From CAYPIE01 sp964410665 (GTDB taxonomy: Bacteria > Planctomycetota > Planctomycetia > Gemmatales > Gemmataceae): a DNA stretch of 64,000 nucleotides. The position numbers and the translations under genes are program-made. Below are positions 62,188-64,000 of this stretch, piece after piece. The notes below the pieces were generated by a model. That model saw nothing but the letters and a program-made list of their open reading frames with translations, was not told where the DNA came from and did no database searches. Positions within the stretch are counted from its first letter, which is position 1. Every line of letters begins with the position of its first letter. Location: contig CAYPIE010000005.1 in the NCBI GenBank assembly GCA_964410665.1, positions 1-64,000 of the forward strand. Direction: 5' to 3'.

Positions 62188-64000
62188 TCAACGCAGAATC
62201 CGGCATTCTGGCAAAGCTTGTTTCAGCTGCTTCACTCCCGCATCCGTCACCGGGGTGCTGAACAAATAGAGTTGCCGTAACCGATCCAGTTTCACCAATG
62301 CCTTGAGCCCGGTATCGGTCACACCAGTCCCGCTCAGGCGGAGGAAGACCAGCTTTTTGAGCGTTCGAAGTGCCTCCACCCCGGCATCGGACACACCCGT
62401 GGCCGCGGCCAAATCGAGCGATTCGAGTTGCCCGAGCTGGCTTATGGCCTGTAAGGCGGCGTCGCTCAGATGCGTCTTATACAAGTTCACGGATCGGAGA
62501 TGGCTCAGTGCGGCCAGGGCTTGCAGTCCGCTCGCGGTCACCTGCGATTCACTAAGGTCCAGCGCGGCAATGGCTTGGTCCTGAGACGCTTGCTGACCAG
62601 TCCCGCTGGTTGCTTGGACAAGCAGATGCAGCCGATGGATCGATCGCAAGGCCTTCAGAGTCCCGTCGGTGATCTGGACATTGGACAATTCAAGGGAATG
62701 CAACTGCGGCAATGACGCCAGTGCTTCTAGCCCGGTATCGGTCGCGTGGATGTTCAGCAGATTCTGGAGGCTCAGAGTTTGTAGGTTCTTGAGTGAACCC
62801 AACGCTTGGAGTCCCTGGTCGGTGATCTCAGTACGGTCAAGCGATAGCTCGGTCAAGTTCTTCAGCGTGCCGATGGTGCGGAGCCCTGCATCACTCACTG
62901 CGGTGTCGTCGAGATTCAGCGAACGCAGTGAGGTTCGCCCGGACAGGCTTTTGAGACCTCGGTCGGTTAGCCGGGTGGACTGTAAGGACAGCCGCCTTAT
63001 GTTCGGCAACGTATCCAACACGGCTAGGCCCGCATCGTTCACCTGGGTGTCGGTCAGATCCAGACTGAACACTTCCTTGACGCCCTCCGGACGCCCGCCC
63101 ACCGCATCGCTCGCCTGACTCAGCGCGTGCAATAGCCCGATCTCGCTCAGCGTTTGTAAACTGCGATCGGTCAACTGTGCTTGCCCGAGTTGTAGCGTGT
63201 TCAGCTGGGTCAACGGTGCTAGTTGCTTAAGCTGGGCGTCGCTCACTCGGGGGGCGTCGATATTCAGGGTGGTCAACCGCTTCAGTGAGGCCAGTTCTTT
63301 GAGCCCGGCGTCGCTGATCGCCGTGTCGTAGAGGACCAGCTTCTCTAAGGAAGGCAGCCCGGCCAGCTCTCGGAGGCCGGTATCGGTGATCCGGCTGCCT
63401 GGAAGCTCCAGCTGAATCAGTCGCTTGAGTTTGGTAAGTTCTTTGAGCCCCGCATCGGTCACGCTTGTGTAATGCAGGTCTAGCTCGGTGAGCTTGCTCA
63501 GTGAGGTGAGTTGCTTGACGCCGGCATCGGTAATGCTTGGTCCGTCCAGGTAGAGCCGCTGCAGCTCGCGAAGTGGCTTCAGGGCGACAAGGCCTTTATC
63601 CGTGACCTTGGTGTTGTATAGGCTTAGCCCGATGAGTTGTTTGAGCTTGGCCAATGCGGGTAAGCCGGCATCGCTGACCCTTGTACCCGTCAGGTTGAGC
63701 CGTTGCAATTGACTCAGGCGCGACAGCTTCTCGAGCCCAGCATCCGAGACCAGGGTAAGGCCCAGGTTGAGTTCGGTCAGTTTGCTCAGCTGAGCGATAT
63801 CTGTCAGTCGCTCGTCATTAACTTGGGTGCCCATCAGATCGAGTCGCCTAAGCTGGTCAAGCTGGTGAATGCCTTGGCAAGTGACCTCGGTCCCACCCAG
63901 ATCGAGCGTGGTCAGCTGTTGAAGAGTTGCCAGGTGCGCCAAACCAGGATTGCTGACTTGGGTACCAAACAATTGCAGTCCGCGTAGGTGCTTGAACGCG
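62188..64000 (-). CDS. Leucine-rich repeat protein, 5' end beyond window
   Basis: At least 603 residues composed wholly of LRRs of about 24 residues with consensus L..L..L.L..T.VTDAGL..L, here about 23 copies; the Thr-x-Val/Ile-Thr/Ser-Asp-x-Gly-Leu motif is the type frequent in planctomycetes. The frame stays open to base 64000 (reading FKHLRGLQLFGTQV before the first internal TTG), so the gene is truncated by the window and its N-terminus, including any signal peptide or kinase domain, is not visible. A short insert (about QASDAVGGRPEGVKEV) breaks the array midway and a second Gln/Ser-rich insert lies near SGTGQQASQDQ. It is convergent with rho, with 8 nt between the stops. Function is a protein-interaction scaffold of unknown target. 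Confidence 0.9.
   Translation of the reverse strand, partial: AFKHLRGLQLFGTQVSNPGLAHLATLQQLTTLDLGGTEVTCQGIHQLDQLRRLDLMGTQVNDERLTDIAQLSKLTELNLGLTLVSDAGLEKLSRLSQLQRLNLTGTRVSDAGLPALAKLKQLIGLSLYNTKVTDKGLVALKPLRELQRLYLDGPSITDAGVKQLTSLSKLTELDLHYTSVTDAGLKELTKLKRLIQLELPGSRITDTGLRELAGLPSLEKLVLYDTAISDAGLKELASLKRLTTLNIDAPRVSDAQLKQLAPLTQLNTLQLGQAQLTDRSLQTLSEIGLLHALSQASDAVGGRPEGVKEVFSLDLTDTQVNDAGLAVLDTLPNIRRLSLQSTRLTDRGLKSLSGRTSLRSLNLDDTAVSDAGLRTIGTLKNLTELSLDRTEITDQGLQALGSLKNLQTLSLQNLLNIHATDTGLEALASLPQLHSLELSNVQITDGTLKALRSIHRLHLLVQATSGTGQQASQDQAIAALDLSESQVTASGLQALAALSHLRSVNLYKTHLSDAALQAISQLGQLESLDLAAATGVSDAGVEALRTLKKLVFLRLSGTGVTDTGLKALVKLDRLRQLYLFSTPVTDAGVKQLKQALPECRILR

Overview
The window looks like a draft scaffold from a Planctomycetota bacterium, probably the Gemmata side of the phylum. 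I infer this from gene content, not from any marker search: tandem WD40, TPR and plant-type leucine-rich repeat proteins, an exosortase/EpsI exopolysaccharide locus, very large secreted beta-rich proteins with C-terminal membrane segments, a DUF3500 protein, ThyX, and a high-GC genome with clear Shine-Dalgarno sites. A 100-N block at 41687-41786 is a scaffold gap of unknown true size. I found no tRNA, rRNA, CRISPR array, insertion sequence or phage gene.

Layout. 1-2.2 kb: two tandem WD40 proteins. 2.0-8.2 kb, minus strand: exopolysaccharide/protein-sorting operon (exosortase, Wzz/Wzc-like protein with a degraded kinase domain, EpsI, sugar-phosphate transferase, GT2 glycosyltransferase). 8.4-9.7 kb: a solitary beta-ketoacyl-ACP synthase. 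10.2-11.7 kb: a class I cyclic-di-GMP riboswitch ahead of a secreted protein built from four repeats. 11.8-13.9 kb: two small coupled hypothetical genes and RsgA. 13.9-20 kb: a 2034-residue TPR protein with an embedded C39-peptidase-like region lacking the catalytic Cys. 20.2-27.7 kb: small hypotheticals, RecQ, an ECF sigma factor with a membrane partner, and a vWA-like protein with a degenerate MIDAS. 27.8-35.5 kb, plus strand: beta-helix protein, NhaA, two TPR proteins, PEP carboxykinase. 35.5-40.5 kb: secreted hypothetical, TIGR01777-type epimerase, two FtsX-type permeases. 40.8-44.4 kb: infC-rpmI-rplT-pheS followed by an MlaE permease. 44.4-59.7 kb, minus strand: DUF3500, FHA, GreA, M42 peptidase, Ndk and two giant secreted proteins. 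60-62.2 kb: ThyX and Rho. 62.2 kb to the end: a leucine-rich repeat protein cut by the window edge.

How the parts fit. Two features concern the cell surface: the exosortase/polysaccharide operon and, 2 kb away, a c-di-GMP-sensing leader controlling an exported repeat protein, suggesting second-messenger control of surface or matrix components. The translation block has two notable regulatory features: infC appears to start at AUC behind a perfect Shine-Dalgarno, and a textbook intrinsic terminator plus a 24-bp tandem repeat (where the assembly broke) separate infC from rpmI. The giant-protein pair may be three related units, two of them fused.
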